The notes: a model not told the origin generated them from the letters alone. A DNA stretch of 64,000 nucleotides from an uncultured Rhodanobacteraceae bacterium (GCA_937928755.1 CALEZI010000038.1:5040-69039), one strand, 5' to 3'. Positions 16,602-26,306 are shown, counted from the first letter of the stretch. Made by a program: numbers and translations.

Positions 16602-17951
16602 TTACTTGCGAGCCTCCGCCAGCCTGCGTTCAAGGTAGTGAATATTGAACCCCCCCACCTGGAACATCTGATCCAGCATGTTCGACTGTTGCAGCGGGAT
16701 GTTGCTCTTGATGCCCTGGATCACCAGTTCGGACAGGGCCACGCGCATGCGCGCGATCGCGGTGGCGCGGTCGGGGCCATGGGCGATCAGCTTGGCGATC
16801 ATCGCGTCGTAGTTCGGCGGGATCTTGTAGCCGTCGTAGAGGTGCGTTTCCATGCGGATGCCCGGCCCACCTGGCGGGTGGTAACGGGTCACGGTGCCGG
16901 GTGAAGGCGTGAAGGTGTTCGGGTCCTCGGCATTGATGCGGCACTCGATGGCGTGACCGCGGATGACGATATCGGATTGTTTGTAGCGCAGTTTTTCGCC
17001 CGAGGCGACACGAATCTGTTCGGTCACCAGGTCGACGCCAGTGACCATTTCGGTGACCGGGTGCTCGACCTGGATGCGCGTGTTCATCTCGATGAAGTAG
17101 AACTTGCCGCGCTCGAACAGGAACTCGAAGGTGCCGGCGCCGCGATAGCCAATGCGGCGGCAGGCCTCGACACAGACCTGGCCGATTTCGGCGCGCTGTT
17201 TCTCGGAAATGCCAGGCGCCGGTGCTTCCTCGATGACCTTCTGGTGGCGGCGTTGCATCGAACAGTCGCGCTCGCCGAGGTGGATGGCGTTGCCGTGGCC
17301 ATCGGCCAGAACCTGGATTTCGATGTGACGCGGGTTCTCCAGGTACTTTTCCAGGTAAACCTGATCGTTGCTGAAGGCGCTCTTGGCTTCGGCGCGAGTC
17401 ATCGCCACCGCATTCAGCAGGGCCATCTCGGTATGCACGACGCGCATGCCGCGGCCACCGCCGCCACCGGAAGCCTTGATGATCACCGGGTAGCCGATGT
17501 CCTTGGCGATGCGCGCGTTTTCGCCGGCGTCGTCGCCTAGCGGTTTGCCCGAGCCCGGCACGCAGGGTACGCCAGCCTGTTTCATCGCCGTGATCGCCGA
17601 GACCTTGTCGCCCATCAGGCGGATGGTCTCCGGTCGCGGGCCGATGAACACGAATCCGGACTCCTCGACGCGTTCGGCAAAATCGGCGTTTTCCGACAGA
17701 AAGCCATAACCCGGGTGGATGCCTTGCGCATCGGTCACCTCGGCAGCGGCGATCAACGCCGGAATATTCAGGTAACTGTCTTTCGGTGCCGGTGGACCAA
17801 TGCACACCGACTCGTCGGCCATCGCCACGTGCTTCAGGTTGCGATCGACGGTCGAATGCACCGCGACCGTCTTGATCCCGAGCGCCTGGCACGAACGCAG
17901 GATGCGCAGCGCGATCTCGCCACGATTGGCAATGACGATTTTTTCAAGCAT
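16602..17951 (-). CDS. accC: Acetyl-CoA carboxylase, biotin carboxylase subunit
   Basis: Carboxylates the biotin of AccB using bicarbonate and ATP, the first half of malonyl-CoA formation. 449 residues in the standard three-part ATP-grasp layout: N-terminal EKIVIANRGEIALRILRSC, glycine loop KASGGGGGRGMRVVH, metal site FIEMNTRIQVEHPVTEM, and a C-terminal part beginning near INAEDPNTFTPSPGTV. accB lies 260 bp upstream rather than in the usual tight arrangement, the gap being occupied by a family B repeat; prmA follows after a family C repeat. Confidence 0.97.
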   Translation of the reverse strand: MLEKIVIANRGEIALRILRSCQALGIKTVAVHSTVDRNLKHVAMADESVCIGPPAPKDSYLNIPALIAAAEVTDAQGIHPGYGFLSENADFAERVEESGFVFIGPRPETIRLMGDKVSAITAMKQAGVPCVPGSGKPLGDDAGENARIAKDIGYPVIIKASGGGGGRGMRVVHTEMALLNAVAMTRAEAKSAFSNDQVYLEKYLENPRHIEIQVLADGHGNAIHLGERDCSMQRRHQKVIEEAPAPGISEKQRAEIGQVCVEACRRIGYRGAGTFEFLFERGKFYFIEMNTRIQVEHPVTEMVTGVDLVTEQIRVASGEKLRYKQSDIVIRGHAIECRINAEDPNTFTPSPGTVTRYHPPGGPGIRMETHLYDGYKIPPNYDAMIAKLIAHGPDRATAIARMRVALSELVIQGIKSNIPLQQSNMLDQMFQVGGFNIHYLERRLAEARK

Positions 17952-18000
17952 GGATATGGACTCCGGTCACGTTGCGGCCGGCGACTTTCGGAAGGAGCGT

Positions 18001-18189
18001 TTTTCCGCAAAGGACGCAAAGGACGCAAAGGAAAGCAAAAACCTGGAAGATGAGTCAGTCGTGAGCTGCCTTGCATTGAGGCTGCCCGCAGCAACCGTCG
18101 GCAAGGCGCAGTCCGGTCCACGATCGATCTTGCCTCGCGGCAATCCGTTCTCGCTTTCCTTTGCGTTCTTTGCGTTCTTTGCGGACAAA
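18001..18189. repeat. Family B element B4 between accB and accC
   Basis: Left arm TTTTCCGCAAAGGACGCAAA and onward (18001-18043) and right arm TCGCTTTCCTTTGCGTTCTT through GCGGACAAATG (18151-18189) are inverted complements. The spacer contains GCCCGCAGCAACCGTCGGCA and ATCTTGCCTCGCGGCAATCC, shared with B3. B3 and B4 therefore look like two insertions of one ~185-bp element. Confidence 0.88.
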
Positions 18190-18211
18190 TGCCTTTCGCC
18201 GACAAACACGA

Positions 18212-18691
18212 TCACTGGATGACCACCAGCGGCTCATCGAACTCCACCGGTTGGCCGTTCTCGACCAGGATCTTGACGATGGTGCCGGCGACCTCGCTCT
18301 CGATCGGGTTGAACATCTTCATCGCTTCGATGATGCCGAGGGTGTCGCCGACCTTGACCTGCTGGCCGATCTTGAGGAACGGCGCGGCGCCGGGCGCGGA
18401 CGCGGCGTAATAAGTACCGACCATCGGCGAGCGCACGACCTGACCGTCGTAGGTCGGCTCGGCCGGAGTTGCGGCTGGCGCAGCGGCGGGCGCAGCGCCT
18501 GGCGCGACCGGGATGTGGTTGGTGTGGACCTGGATCGGTGCGTACTGCGGTGCGGGCGCGGCCATCGGCATGTTCTTCGGCCAGCGGCTGAGGCGCACGG
18601 TTTCTTCGCCCTCGCGGATTTCGAGTTCGACGAGGTTCGATTCCTCGAGCAACTCGATAAGCTTCTTGATCTTGCGGATATCCATGGCCAT
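18212..18691 (-). CDS. accB: Biotin carboxyl carrier protein of acetyl-CoA carboxylase
   Basis: Carries carboxybiotin between AccC and the AccAD transferase. 159 residues: N-terminal helical part (MAMDIRKIKKLIELLEES), an alanine/proline linker (about 55-85), and a biotinyl domain with the modification site IIEAMKMFN and the thumb-containing KIGQQVKVGDTL. Starts at 18691 or two codons later are both plausible. It is 51 bp downstream of aroQ and likely co-transcribed with it. Confidence 0.96.
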   Translation of the reverse strand: MAMDIRKIKKLIELLEESNLVELEIREGEETVRLSRWPKNMPMAAPAPQYAPIQVHTNHIPVAPGAAPAAAPAATPAEPTYDGQVVRSPMVGTYYAASAPGAAPFLKIGQQVKVGDTLGIIEAMKMFNPIESEVAGTIVKILVENGQPVEFDEPLVVIQ

Positions 18692-18742
18692 GGCCGAACT
18701 CCCAAAAGTCGTGTCGCGGTGTATTGCAGGTGAATCGGTGAC

Positions 18743-19180
18743 TCAGCCGACGCGGCGCATGGCCGCATCCAGTCCAAGCCGGTAACTGTCGACACCGAGG
18801 CCGGTGATCACGCCCACGGCGATGTCGGAGAGATAGGAGCGCTGACGGAAATCCTCGCGCGCATGCACATTGCTCAGGTGCACTTCGATGAACGGAATCG
18901 CCACGCCGGCCAGCGCGTCGCGCAGCGCGATGCTGGTGTGCGTGAAGGCGCCGGGGTTGATCAGGATGAAGCGCGTGCCATCCATGCGCGCGGCGTGCAA
19001 CAGATCGATCAGTACATGCTCGGCATTGCTCTGCAGCGCGACCAGTTCATGCCCTGCGGCGCTTGCCAACTCGATCAGCGTGCGCTCGATCTCTGCCAGC
19101 GTCGTACGCCCATAAACCTCCGGCTCGCGCGTGCCGAGCAGATTGAGGTTGGGGCCATTGAGCAGCAGAATGCGCGCCAT
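18743..19180 (-). CDS. aroQ: 3-dehydroquinate dehydratase, type II
   Basis: Third step of the shikimate pathway. 145 residues, typical of the dodecameric type II enzyme: LLLNGPNLNLLGTREPEVYG with the active-site Tyr, QSNAEHVLIDLLHAA, the asparagine of FILINPGAFTHTS, and EVHLSNVHAREDFR with the catalytic His. The aroQ-accB-accC order is standard for gammaproteobacteria. The 278 bp upstream (19181-19458) show no gene I can support; I see only a short CCCTCTCC/GGGGAGGG inverted stretch near 19220-19255. Confidence 0.96.
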   Translation of the reverse strand: MARILLLNGPNLNLLGTREPEVYGRTTLAEIERTLIELASAAGHELVALQSNAEHVLIDLLHAARMDGTRFILINPGAFTHTSIALRDALAGVAIPFIEVHLSNVHAREDFRQRSYLSDIAVGVITGLGVDSYRLGLDAAMRRVG

Positions 19181-19458
19181 GCAAGTTGCCCTGGAAGGTG
19201 TACGGGTCGGCTCCTGCTCCCTCTCCGATGTTCCGGGAGGGTTGGGGAGGGGTCAGGCAAGAATCCTGGCAACGGACTTGGCTGCGGCAGCTGCAAGATT
19301 GCGGATGACGGCGCGCCATGACCGGTGACGGCCGCGTAGTCTGCTTGGACCAGCGGCCGCTGTCCAGCGACGATCACCGGCGATCATGCAGCGATCTTCG
19401 CCATCCGCGGGCGTATGGGTTTGCGGTGGTGCGGCGGCCCTGGGCTCTCGAGCCTCCG

Positions 19459-20394
19459 TTACTGGCCTGCGCGGCCGACCTCGAAGAACATCTGGGATGC
19501 GCGTTGACCCAACGCGATTCGGGCGAAGTCGAAGGCGGCAAAAACCATGGTGATCAGCGGGAACAACGGGTGGAAGAATGCCGGGCGCTCCCTCGACACG
19601 CTGGCGAGGCCTCGGGCGGCGAACCAGCTCAACACGGCCACTGCCCAGAACGGGCCGCCCTGGGTGTAGCTGAAGCGCTGCGTCGAAAGGCCTGACGCGG
19701 CGACGATTCGACTGAAGCTCGCCCGGTCGAACAGGACCCAATGGCGCGGGCAGTGATAGCCACCCCAGTTGCGATGACGGAACAGGCGGGCGTCGAGGGC
19801 ATCGGTGTTGGGTGTCTTGACCAATGCGCGGCCTCCCGGTTGCAGCAACGCCGCCACGCTGCGCATGACGGCACCGGGATCCTCGACATGTTCGATGATG
19901 TTGAGCAGCAGAATCAGGTCATAACGCGTTTCCGTCGTGAACTCCTCGATCCGCCCGACGAAGTAGCGATGGCCGAGTGCGCGTGCACGGGATGCAGCCT
20001 CGGCATCGATGTCGACGACCTGGGTCAATTGAACGCGCGGATCGAGGTTGCGGATCTCGCTTAGCAGCCAGCCGGTACCGCCGCCGACATCGAGTACGCG
20101 CAGCGTGTCGCCCGGCAGTTCGGCGAGGATCCGGCGAAACACGCGTCGGTCCAGCCAGGCCTTGATGCGGCTCATGGGCGAGGCCTTGCCGAAGCCGAGG
20201 AACGAGTAATAGTTGCGCGGGTAGATCTCGGCGAGCCGATCAACGGGTACCGGGTCGATGAACAGCGCTTGGCAGCGGGCGCAGCGACGGTAGTCGAAGT
20301 TTTCCGCCGTGCTGCAGTACTCGACATCCCGGGCGGTCGCCCACCACTCATGCTGGTCGCCGCCACAGGCCAGGCAAGCCGTGGCCGCCCTCAT
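19459..20394 (-). CDS. Class I SAM-dependent methyltransferase with N-terminal zinc-finger-like segment
   Basis: 311 residues. The N-terminus has two cysteine pairs, CLACGG (about 7-12) and RRCARCQALF (about 36-45), as in sugar- and lipid-associated methyltransferases. A Rossmann domain with motif I RVLDVGGGTGWLL, LLLNIIEHVEDPGAVM and KTPNTDALDARLF follows. The C-terminal ~60 residues are hydrophobic (FHPLFPLITMVFAAFDFARI) and may lie at the membrane. The ATG at 20394 overlaps the desaturase stop (ATGA), so the two are coupled. With the multi-domain glycosyltransferase just upstream, a role in decorating a surface glycan or lipid is inferred; the acceptor is unknown. Confidence 0.8.
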   Translation of the reverse strand: MRAATACLACGGDQHEWWATARDVEYCSTAENFDYRRCARCQALFIDPVPVDRLAEIYPRNYYSFLGFGKASPMSRIKAWLDRRVFRRILAELPGDTLRVLDVGGGTGWLLSEIRNLDPRVQLTQVVDIDAEAASRARALGHRYFVGRIEEFTTETRYDLILLLNIIEHVEDPGAVMRSVAALLQPGGRALVKTPNTDALDARLFRHRNWGGYHCPRHWVLFDRASFSRIVAASGLSTQRFSYTQGGPFWAVAVLSWFAARGLASVSRERPAFFHPLFPLITMVFAAFDFARIALGQRASQMFFEVGRAGQ

Positions 20395-21422
20395 TTGCGG
20401 GGCTCCGTTGTGTACAGGCGCCTGAAGGTTTCCAGGTAACTCGTGCGGTTTGCGGCGAGGGTGGCGGCAAGTTCGGTGTCGCCGAGGAACCGTTCGACGT
20501 CGCCAAGGCGCGTGCAGGAGACCTGTGGATCCCAGTGATGCAGCAGGTGTCGCGTGAAACCGGCACTGCCGATGATCGCCGCCAGTGGCCCGGCGCGAAA
20601 CATTCGGTTGGTCTCGCCGTGGTCGACAAGGGCGTAGTCGGTCGTCGATGCCGCGGCCTCGGAGCGATGCTCGAGCAGTTGTCGCAGGCCGCTGAAGAAC
20701 GGAAAGAACACGGCCAGTCCAAGGATCCACGCGGCCACCAGGAACCAGGCGTGGGCGACGGCGGCGCTGCCGACGACTGCGGCGTGGAGCGTCAGGCCGA
20801 GTAGCAGCGGCCAGCGTGCGTGGCGCTCCACCTGGGTCTGATCGAGGCGCTGCTCGCGACCGAGCAGCACGCGGACGGCGCGTATGCCAGTGATCGATTC
20901 GAGCAGGAAGCGCGCATCGAGTGGCTCGAAGTAGGTGCGCTCGGTATCGCGCGTCGTGCCGAGGAATTTGTGGTGATCGAAGTGGACGCGCCGATAATTC
21001 GCGATGTTCTGGCCGACAAGCGAGCCAATGAACAGATTGGCCAGCAGATCGTTGCGGGCGCGGTCCGCGGCCAGGTTGAAATGCGTGGCCTCGTGGAAAA
21101 AATTGTGGATGTAGCTGTGGCACAGACCGAGCAGGGCGGCGATGAGCAGGGTGGCGAGCGCGCCCACGAAAACGGCATCGGCGGGGATCAGCAGTGCAAG
21201 CACGATCAGTGTCGCGAGTCCGAGGTGGCCACCCAGAATCTGGGCCCAGACGACGCGGTATCGCGGCCGCAGTGACTTGCGGAAATCGAGGTAGCGCACG
21301 CCTTGCGAATTGACCAGGGCGAGGCGTTGCCCCGGGCTGGCGGCCGTCTTGAGCTCGCCGTCCACGGTCGCCGTCGCCTGCGGCTCAGAGTTCGCTTTCG
21401 GTTGCACCGGGCTGCGCCGCAC
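20391..21422 (-). CDS. Membrane fatty-acid desaturase / hydroxylase family protein
   Basis: 343-residue integral-membrane di-iron enzyme. Three histidine boxes are present: HNFFHEATH (about 103-111), RVHFDHHKF (about 141-149) and RHLLHHWDP (about 291-299). Paired hydrophobic segments lie at about 62-100 and 200-240. It could desaturate or hydroxylate an acyl chain or another lipid-linked substrate. It lies in a block with a methyltransferase (4-bp overlap) and a large glycosyltransferase, so a lipid or lipoglycan substrate is likely, but this is inference. An N-terminal stretch of ~45 residues before the first conserved part is polar and variable. Confidence 0.8.
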   Translation of the reverse strand: MRRSPVQPKANSEPQATATVDGELKTAASPGQRLALVNSQGVRYLDFRKSLRPRYRVVWAQILGGHLGLATLIVLALLIPADAVFVGALATLLIAALLGLCHSYIHNFFHEATHFNLAADRARNDLLANLFIGSLVGQNIANYRRVHFDHHKFLGTTRDTERTYFEPLDARFLLESITGIRAVRVLLGREQRLDQTQVERHARWPLLLGLTLHAAVVGSAAVAHAWFLVAAWILGLAVFFPFFSGLRQLLEHRSEAAASTTDYALVDHGETNRMFRAGPLAAIIGSAGFTRHLLHHWDPQVSCTRLGDVERFLGDTELAATLAANRTSYLETFRRLYTTEPRK

Positions 21423-21511
21423 TACCGATGGTTCCCGTCGCCAACATCAAGTCTTCCCTTCTGTTTCGTTGATTGGTCGGTTCCGACAGCAGCGTAACAC
21501 TGCGACAACGC

Positions 21512-24500
21512 TCAGCGCTTGAGTATCCGTCCCAACGCCTGTGCGGCGGCATCGAAGGAGAAATGCGCCTGGATGTTGGCGAGGCCGGCATCGGAAAGCT
21601 TCAGCCACAGGTCGGGGTCGCGGTACAGGCGCACGATCTCGTCGGCGAACTGCGCCGGCTCGCTGGCGACCAGTGCCTCGGTCCCGGCCTCGATCTCCAT
21701 GCCCTCGACCGCGATCGGCGTCGCCACCACCGGCTGTCCGTAGGCCATGCTCTGATTGACCTTGCCCTTGACGCCGGCGCCGTAGCGCAACGGCGCGACG
21801 GCGACGCGGCAGCCATCGAGGAAGGGATGGATGTCCTCGACGAAGCCGTGCACTTCGATGCCGTTGCCGGCCAGCGCCTCGACGGCAGGCGTGATCTTGC
21901 TGCCGACGATGTGGAACGTGAGTTCGGGGATCTGCGCGCGCACGCGTGGCCAGATCTCGGCGGCGAACCAGACCACGGCGTCGATGTTGGGCTGGTGCTG
22001 GAAACCACCGACGAACCAGATGTCCTTGCGCTGGGCGTAGTCGCGTCGACGGCCGGCGACTTCGTGGATGTTCGACAGCACTTCGACGCGGCGTCCGGGC
22101 GCCTCGCGTGCCAGCAGTTCCCGTTCGACCGGGCTGACCACCAGGGTGACATCGCAGCGCGCGATCAGGTCGAGTTCGGTGGCGCGGGTGGCTTCAGCCT
22201 GGCGCGCCATCGCCTCACTGGCCTCGATGGCCGCGGCGCGCTGCTCGCGCAGATAGTGCAGGTCCACGGTATCGAACAGCAGCAACGCCTGCGGCGCATG
22301 TTCGCGCGCCAGGTCGACGTAATGCCGAGCCACGTAATGGCGGCTGAGCATGATCGCGTCGAACTGGCGACCGCGTTCGCGGAAAAAACCGACCGGATCG
22401 GACAGCCACGGATGGAACTGGACTTCCACGCCGAGCGCGCGCAACTCGTCGGTGTAGCGCGGAATGTAGGCGCGATTGTCGGCAAAGAAGGTGCACTGCC
22501 AACCGAGCGCGCGCAGCACGCGGATCAGGTTCAGGTAACGCACCGATCCCGAGTCCTGATCCGGCGTCGGCGTGGTCGCATCGATCAAGAGGATACGGCC
22601 CTTGGCGCGGTGCGTGGCCGCGCGCCAGATGCCGGCGTGGTCCGTGGGCGCCGGCTGCTGCTTCAGTGCGTTTTTCCAGCGCGCCAGGAATTTCTGCTGG
22701 TTGATCACCTGAAAACGTTTGGTGCCGCTGGCGGTATCGGTGCCGCTGGTGATGCCTTCGAAATGCACCACCTTCGAGGCCGGCTGGTAGATCACGCGCA
22801 GGCCGGCGTCGCGCACCTTGAAGGCGAGGTCCGTGTCTTCGTAATAGGCGGGTGTGTACAGTCTGTCGAAGCCACCAAAACGATCGAACAGCGCCTTCTC
22901 GATCAGGATCGCCGCACCCGAGCAGTAGTCGGCCTCTCGCGGGTAGTCGTAACGCGGGTCGTCCGGATGATCGAAGCGACCGTAGTTCCAGCCCGAGCCA
23001 TCGTTGAAGACGATGCCGCCGGCTTCCTGCAGGCGGCCGTCCGGGTAGATCAGCCTGGAACCGACCAGGCCGACGCGCTCGAACTGATCGAAGGTGGCCA
23101 GCAACGGTTCCAGCCAGCCCGGCTGCACGGCGGTGTCGTTGTTGAGGAAGCACAGGTACTTGCCCTGCGCCAACGCCGCGCCTGCATTGCAGGCGCCGAT
23201 GAAGCCCAGGTTCTGCGGGTTCTTGTGGAAACGCACGCCGCCGATGCGTGGTATCTCGTCGGCGGTCGCATCGCTGCTGCCGTCGTCGACGACGATCACC
23301 TCGAACGCGGCGGAGCCGGCAGTATCGGCCAGCGCCTGCAGGCAATTGCGCGTGTGGTGCAACTGGTTGTAGACCGGCACGATGATCGAAACCCGCGGCG
23401 TCGTGCTGGTCGGCACGTTGAACGGCTGGTAGTCGGACGATGGCGTCGGATGCTCGATCTGCAGCGTTGCTGGCGCTTGCTGGCCCTGGTCGCGCAACTC
23501 CTGGCGGGCGCGCGACAAGGTGCCCTTGACGCCGCGGCGCGACAGGCTGCCACGCACCCGGCCGAGCAGACTCGCCAGCCGCGACGCGCGAAACCGCAGC
23601 GACGCGCGCGCGCGCTTGAGCAACTGGCCGACCACTCGCAACGGCACGGTGATACGCCAACTGGTGCTCTGCAACATCTCGCTGCGATGTTCGGCGAGCA
23701 CATCACGCTCGCGCCGCAGCGTGGCCATGGCCTGGCGCAAGGACTCGCGTTCGGCGGCAATCAGTTCGCGCTCGGCCTCAAGGTCGGCGCGCGCCTGGGC
23801 GAGCTGATCGTTGGCGACTGCCAGAGCGTCGCGTTCTTCGCCGACGCGGTCGAGCGCGCGACTGAGCGCGTCGATTCTCTGATTCTGTGCATCCTGCACG
23901 ATGCGGGCTTCGTCCATGGTCTTCTTCAGTTGCGTCTCAAGCAGCGACAGTTGGCCTTCCAGTGCCTGCCGGCGGGATTGTTCATCGGCGACCGTCTGCT
24001 CGAAGACCGCTTCGCGTTCGCCCATCCAATGCCGTGCGCGCTCCAGTTCCTTCTCCAGGTCGCGTGCCCAGCGCGTGCGTTCGCCGAGTTGCCGGCTGAG
24101 ATCGAAGCCCCAATCGGCGCGACGCCCAAGTTCCGCTTGTTGCTGCTGCAGTTGTGATTGTGCCGCGGCCAATTGCAGTTCGTGATCGGTCAATGCGTCG
24201 GCCAGCTCGGCGCGCTCGAAGTCGTCAACGGTGGCCAGCGTCAGCGCATAGCGCAAGGGCGCCCGCGAACCGACCGGCAACAGCGGAGCATAGTCGCTGA
24301 GCATCTGCGCCAACGTCCGCTGCGGACGCCGCAGCAATTCCTCACGAATGCGCTGCAGGCGCGAGCGATCCCGGTCGAGTCCGGCGATCAGCCTGACGAC
24401 ACTGGCCGCATCCGCATCCACCAGAAAGCCGTCGACGCCGTCCTCGATGCGTTCCGCGTAAGCACCCAGGCGGGTGGCGATGGGCGGTATCGCCAATTGC

Positions 24501-26104
24501 CAGAGTTCGCTCAAGGTGTACGAAAACGTCTCCGAGACCGTGCTCGGCAGCAGCGCAGCGTGCGGGCGGATGCGCGCCAGCGCTGCGGGCAGTTGCGCGT
24601 GCTCGTAGTCGAGCAGGATGTGCACGCCACTGGCCCCGAACAACGCTTCAGCCGCCTTGCCGGCACCGACCAGGTACAAATCGCAGTAGCTGGTGAGCGC
24701 CGGAAGCAATTGGCGCAACAGGGTCAGACCTTTGGCGCCATTGATGCGACCGAGTACCAGCAGTCGCAGTTTGCCGCTGGCGAGTCCTGGATCCGGCAGC
24801 GGCGGCGCACCATCGGCCCGCGGCCAGCCGGCGCTGCCGTGGGCGACCCGGCGCTGCTGCAGGGACTTGAGGTCGGGTGCCAGGCGCGCGAGGTTGCGCA
24901 GGGTCGAGTCACTCGGGGCGACGATTTCGGAGCCAGCGTGTTTGAGTTCGGCGCATGTTGTTGCGGCCAGCGTCGACCACCAGTAGGGATCGATTTCGGC
25001 AAACGGGCCGGCGCTCGGGCCAGCCAGGTCGTGCGTCAGTTCGGCAAAGTCCCAACGTGCATCGGCCGCACCAAAATCACGATGCAGCGCCGGCCAGAAC
25101 GGAAAGTAATCGTGCGCGATCCAGCGCAGCGGCAGTCCACAGCGCAGCACATCCAGGGCATGTCCGATCAGGGATGACACCCAGACCTGTTCGACGCAGT
25201 GCGCTTCGATCAGCGTTGCCAGTACCTGCGCATACCCGGCATGCCGGTCGACCACCGCGCCGATCGGCGGCGACAGCAGCCAACGACCCAGCAACGGTCC
25301 GCCACGCGCATCGCCCAATTCCAGGTACTCGCCATGCTGGCGTCGGCCTGGATTGCCGACCGCACGCAGCAACAAGTGATGGCGCTGGTGATCGCTGCCG
25401 GCGAGGTCGCGCACGAAGCGCTCGGCGCCGCCGCCCCAGCCATGCAGGATATGCAGCACCACGGGCCGGGTATCGCGTCCGGTCTGCGGCCAGGATGCCG
25501 CGGGTTGCAGACCGGCGCGCAGCAGGGCGCGCCGCACCGAGGCCAGCGCATGGGCCGGCTCTCGTTCACGCCGGTCGGCAGGCGTGCTCAGTCCGCGTAC
25601 CGGTTCGCTTGGCACATGCGCGTAGAGGTGATCCGTCACTGCCAGCGGCGCGTCGAGCGCTGCGCTGCTGGCGAGCAGCAGCAGCATCGGGTCGGTCGCA
25701 GAAACACTGAGCAGTTGCCGGCGCGAAAGCGCATGCAGGGCGTGATCGATCGCTGCCGGATCGCTGCCATCGAGTTCCTTGTCGGCTGCGGCGGGCGTCA
25801 GCTGAGTGTCGGCATTGGTGCAACAGGTCACCGCGCCCGGGGCAGCGAGACCGGCCTTGAGCAGGCGCTGCAGGGCATCTTCGGCCAGCCACAGGTCGCC
25901 GCGACGGATGCGCAGCAGGTTCGCGTCGGGAAACTCGCGCCGCAACTCGGTGAGGTCGGCATGCCAGTCGCTGCCGACCGGCCGCGTGCGAACCTCGGCC
26001 GCGCTCAGTCGGGCGACCGCTGCCGTCAGCGTTTCGCTGCAGGCGTCGGTGGGCAGCAACACGAGGGCCGTGGGCGCCTGGTTCGGAATCGCGTGATCGG
26101 ACAT
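21512..26104 (-). CDS. Giant multi-domain glycosyltransferase (GT4 - coiled coil - GT2 - GT4)
   Basis: 1530 residues. A variable N-terminal part is followed by a GT4-like domain (about 215-600), opened by GWGGGAERFVRDLA with the retaining-GT acidic patch in STVSETFSYTLSELWQ. A charged coiled coil lies at about 640-810 (repeating LEAERELIAAERESL style). A GT2 domain (about 900-1145) has SIIVPVYNQLHHTRNCLQA, VIVVDDGSS, LNNDTAVQPGWL and YYEDTDLAFKVRDAG. A second GT4 domain (about 1165-1528) has DIWFVGGFQHQPNIDAVVWF and RYGAGVKGKVNQSMAYG. No signal peptide or membrane span. This architecture suits assembly of a surface polysaccharide or glycan in the cytoplasm. Long open frames on the opposite strand are codon-bias shadows. 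Confidence 0.88.
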   Translation of the reverse strand: MSDHAIPNQAPTALVLLPTDACSETLTAAVARLSAAEVRTRPVGSDWHADLTELRREFPDANLLRIRRGDLWLAEDALQRLLKAGLAAPGAVTCCTNADTQLTPAAADKELDGSDPAAIDHALHALSRRQLLSVSATDPMLLLLASSAALDAPLAVTDHLYAHVPSEPVRGLSTPADRREREPAHALASVRRALLRAGLQPAASWPQTGRDTRPVVLHILHGWGGGAERFVRDLAGSDHQRHHLLLRAVGNPGRRQHGEYLELGDARGGPLLGRWLLSPPIGAVVDRHAGYAQVLATLIEAHCVEQVWVSSLIGHALDVLRCGLPLRWIAHDYFPFWPALHRDFGAADARWDFAELTHDLAGPSAGPFAEIDPYWWSTLAATTCAELKHAGSEIVAPSDSTLRNLARLAPDLKSLQQRRVAHGSAGWPRADGAPPLPDPGLASGKLRLLVLGRINGAKGLTLLRQLLPALTSYCDLYLVGAGKAAEALFGASGVHILLDYEHAQLPAALARIRPHAALLPSTVSETFSYTLSELWQLAIPPIATRLGAYAERIEDGVDGFLVDADAASVVRLIAGLDRDRSRLQRIREELLRRPQRTLAQMLSDYAPLLPVGSRAPLRYALTLATVDDFERAELADALTDHELQLAAAQSQLQQQQAELGRRADWGFDLSRQLGERTRWARDLEKELERARHWMGEREAVFEQTVADEQSRRQALEGQLSLLETQLKKTMDEARIVQDAQNQRIDALSRALDRVGEERDALAVANDQLAQARADLEAERELIAAERESLRQAMATLRRERDVLAEHRSEMLQSTSWRITVPLRVVGQLLKRARASLRFRASRLASLLGRVRGSLSRRGVKGTLSRARQELRDQGQQAPATLQIEHPTPSSDYQPFNVPTSTTPRVSIIVPVYNQLHHTRNCLQALADTAGSAAFEVIVVDDGSSDATADEIPRIGGVRFHKNPQNLGFIGACNAGAALAQGKYLCFLNNDTAVQPGWLEPLLATFDQFERVGLVGSRLIYPDGRLQEAGGIVFNDGSGWNYGRFDHPDDPRYDYPREADYCSGAAILIEKALFDRFGGFDRLYTPAYYEDTDLAFKVRDAGLRVIYQPASKVVHFEGITSGTDTASGTKRFQVINQQKFLARWKNALKQQPAPTDHAGIWRAATHRAKGRILLIDATTPTPDQDSGSVRYLNLIRVLRALGWQCTFFADNRAYIPRYTDELRALGVEVQFHPWLSDPVGFFRERGRQFDAIMLSRHYVARHYVDLAREHAPQALLLFDTVDLHYLREQRAAAIEASEAMARQAEATRATELDLIARCDVTLVVSPVERELLAREAPGRRVEVLSNIHEVAGRRRDYAQRKDIWFVGGFQHQPNIDAVVWFAAEIWPRVRAQIPELTFHIVGSKITPAVEALAGNGIEVHGFVEDIHPFLDGCRVAVAPLRYGAGVKGKVNQSMAYGQPVVATPIAVEGMEIEAGTEALVASEPAQFADEIVRLYRDPDLWLKLSDAGLANIQAHFSFDAAAQALGRILKR

Positions 26105-26306
26105 CCGCTCTGGGTCGGGAACTGAGGGGGCCTGCGTCGACGCAGCGGGCCCTGCTCGGGGCGCGGATTATCGGTCAGCGCATCCGCCGTTGGGAACCTC
26201 CGCGAGTCGATGCCTGCACCGCTGTCGACCGCGGACCCCGCCTGCCCGCCAATCGCCCGCATCCGGCAGGCTGCGGTTGGCCTTCGCGCCTTTATGCTCG
26301 GCGCCC

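Noticed and set aside
21473..24157. Plus-strand open frame of 894 codons
   Set aside because: Lies wholly opposite the glycosyltransferase, whose domains are unmistakable; the plus-strand product is Arg/Gln/Ala-rich and matches nothing.
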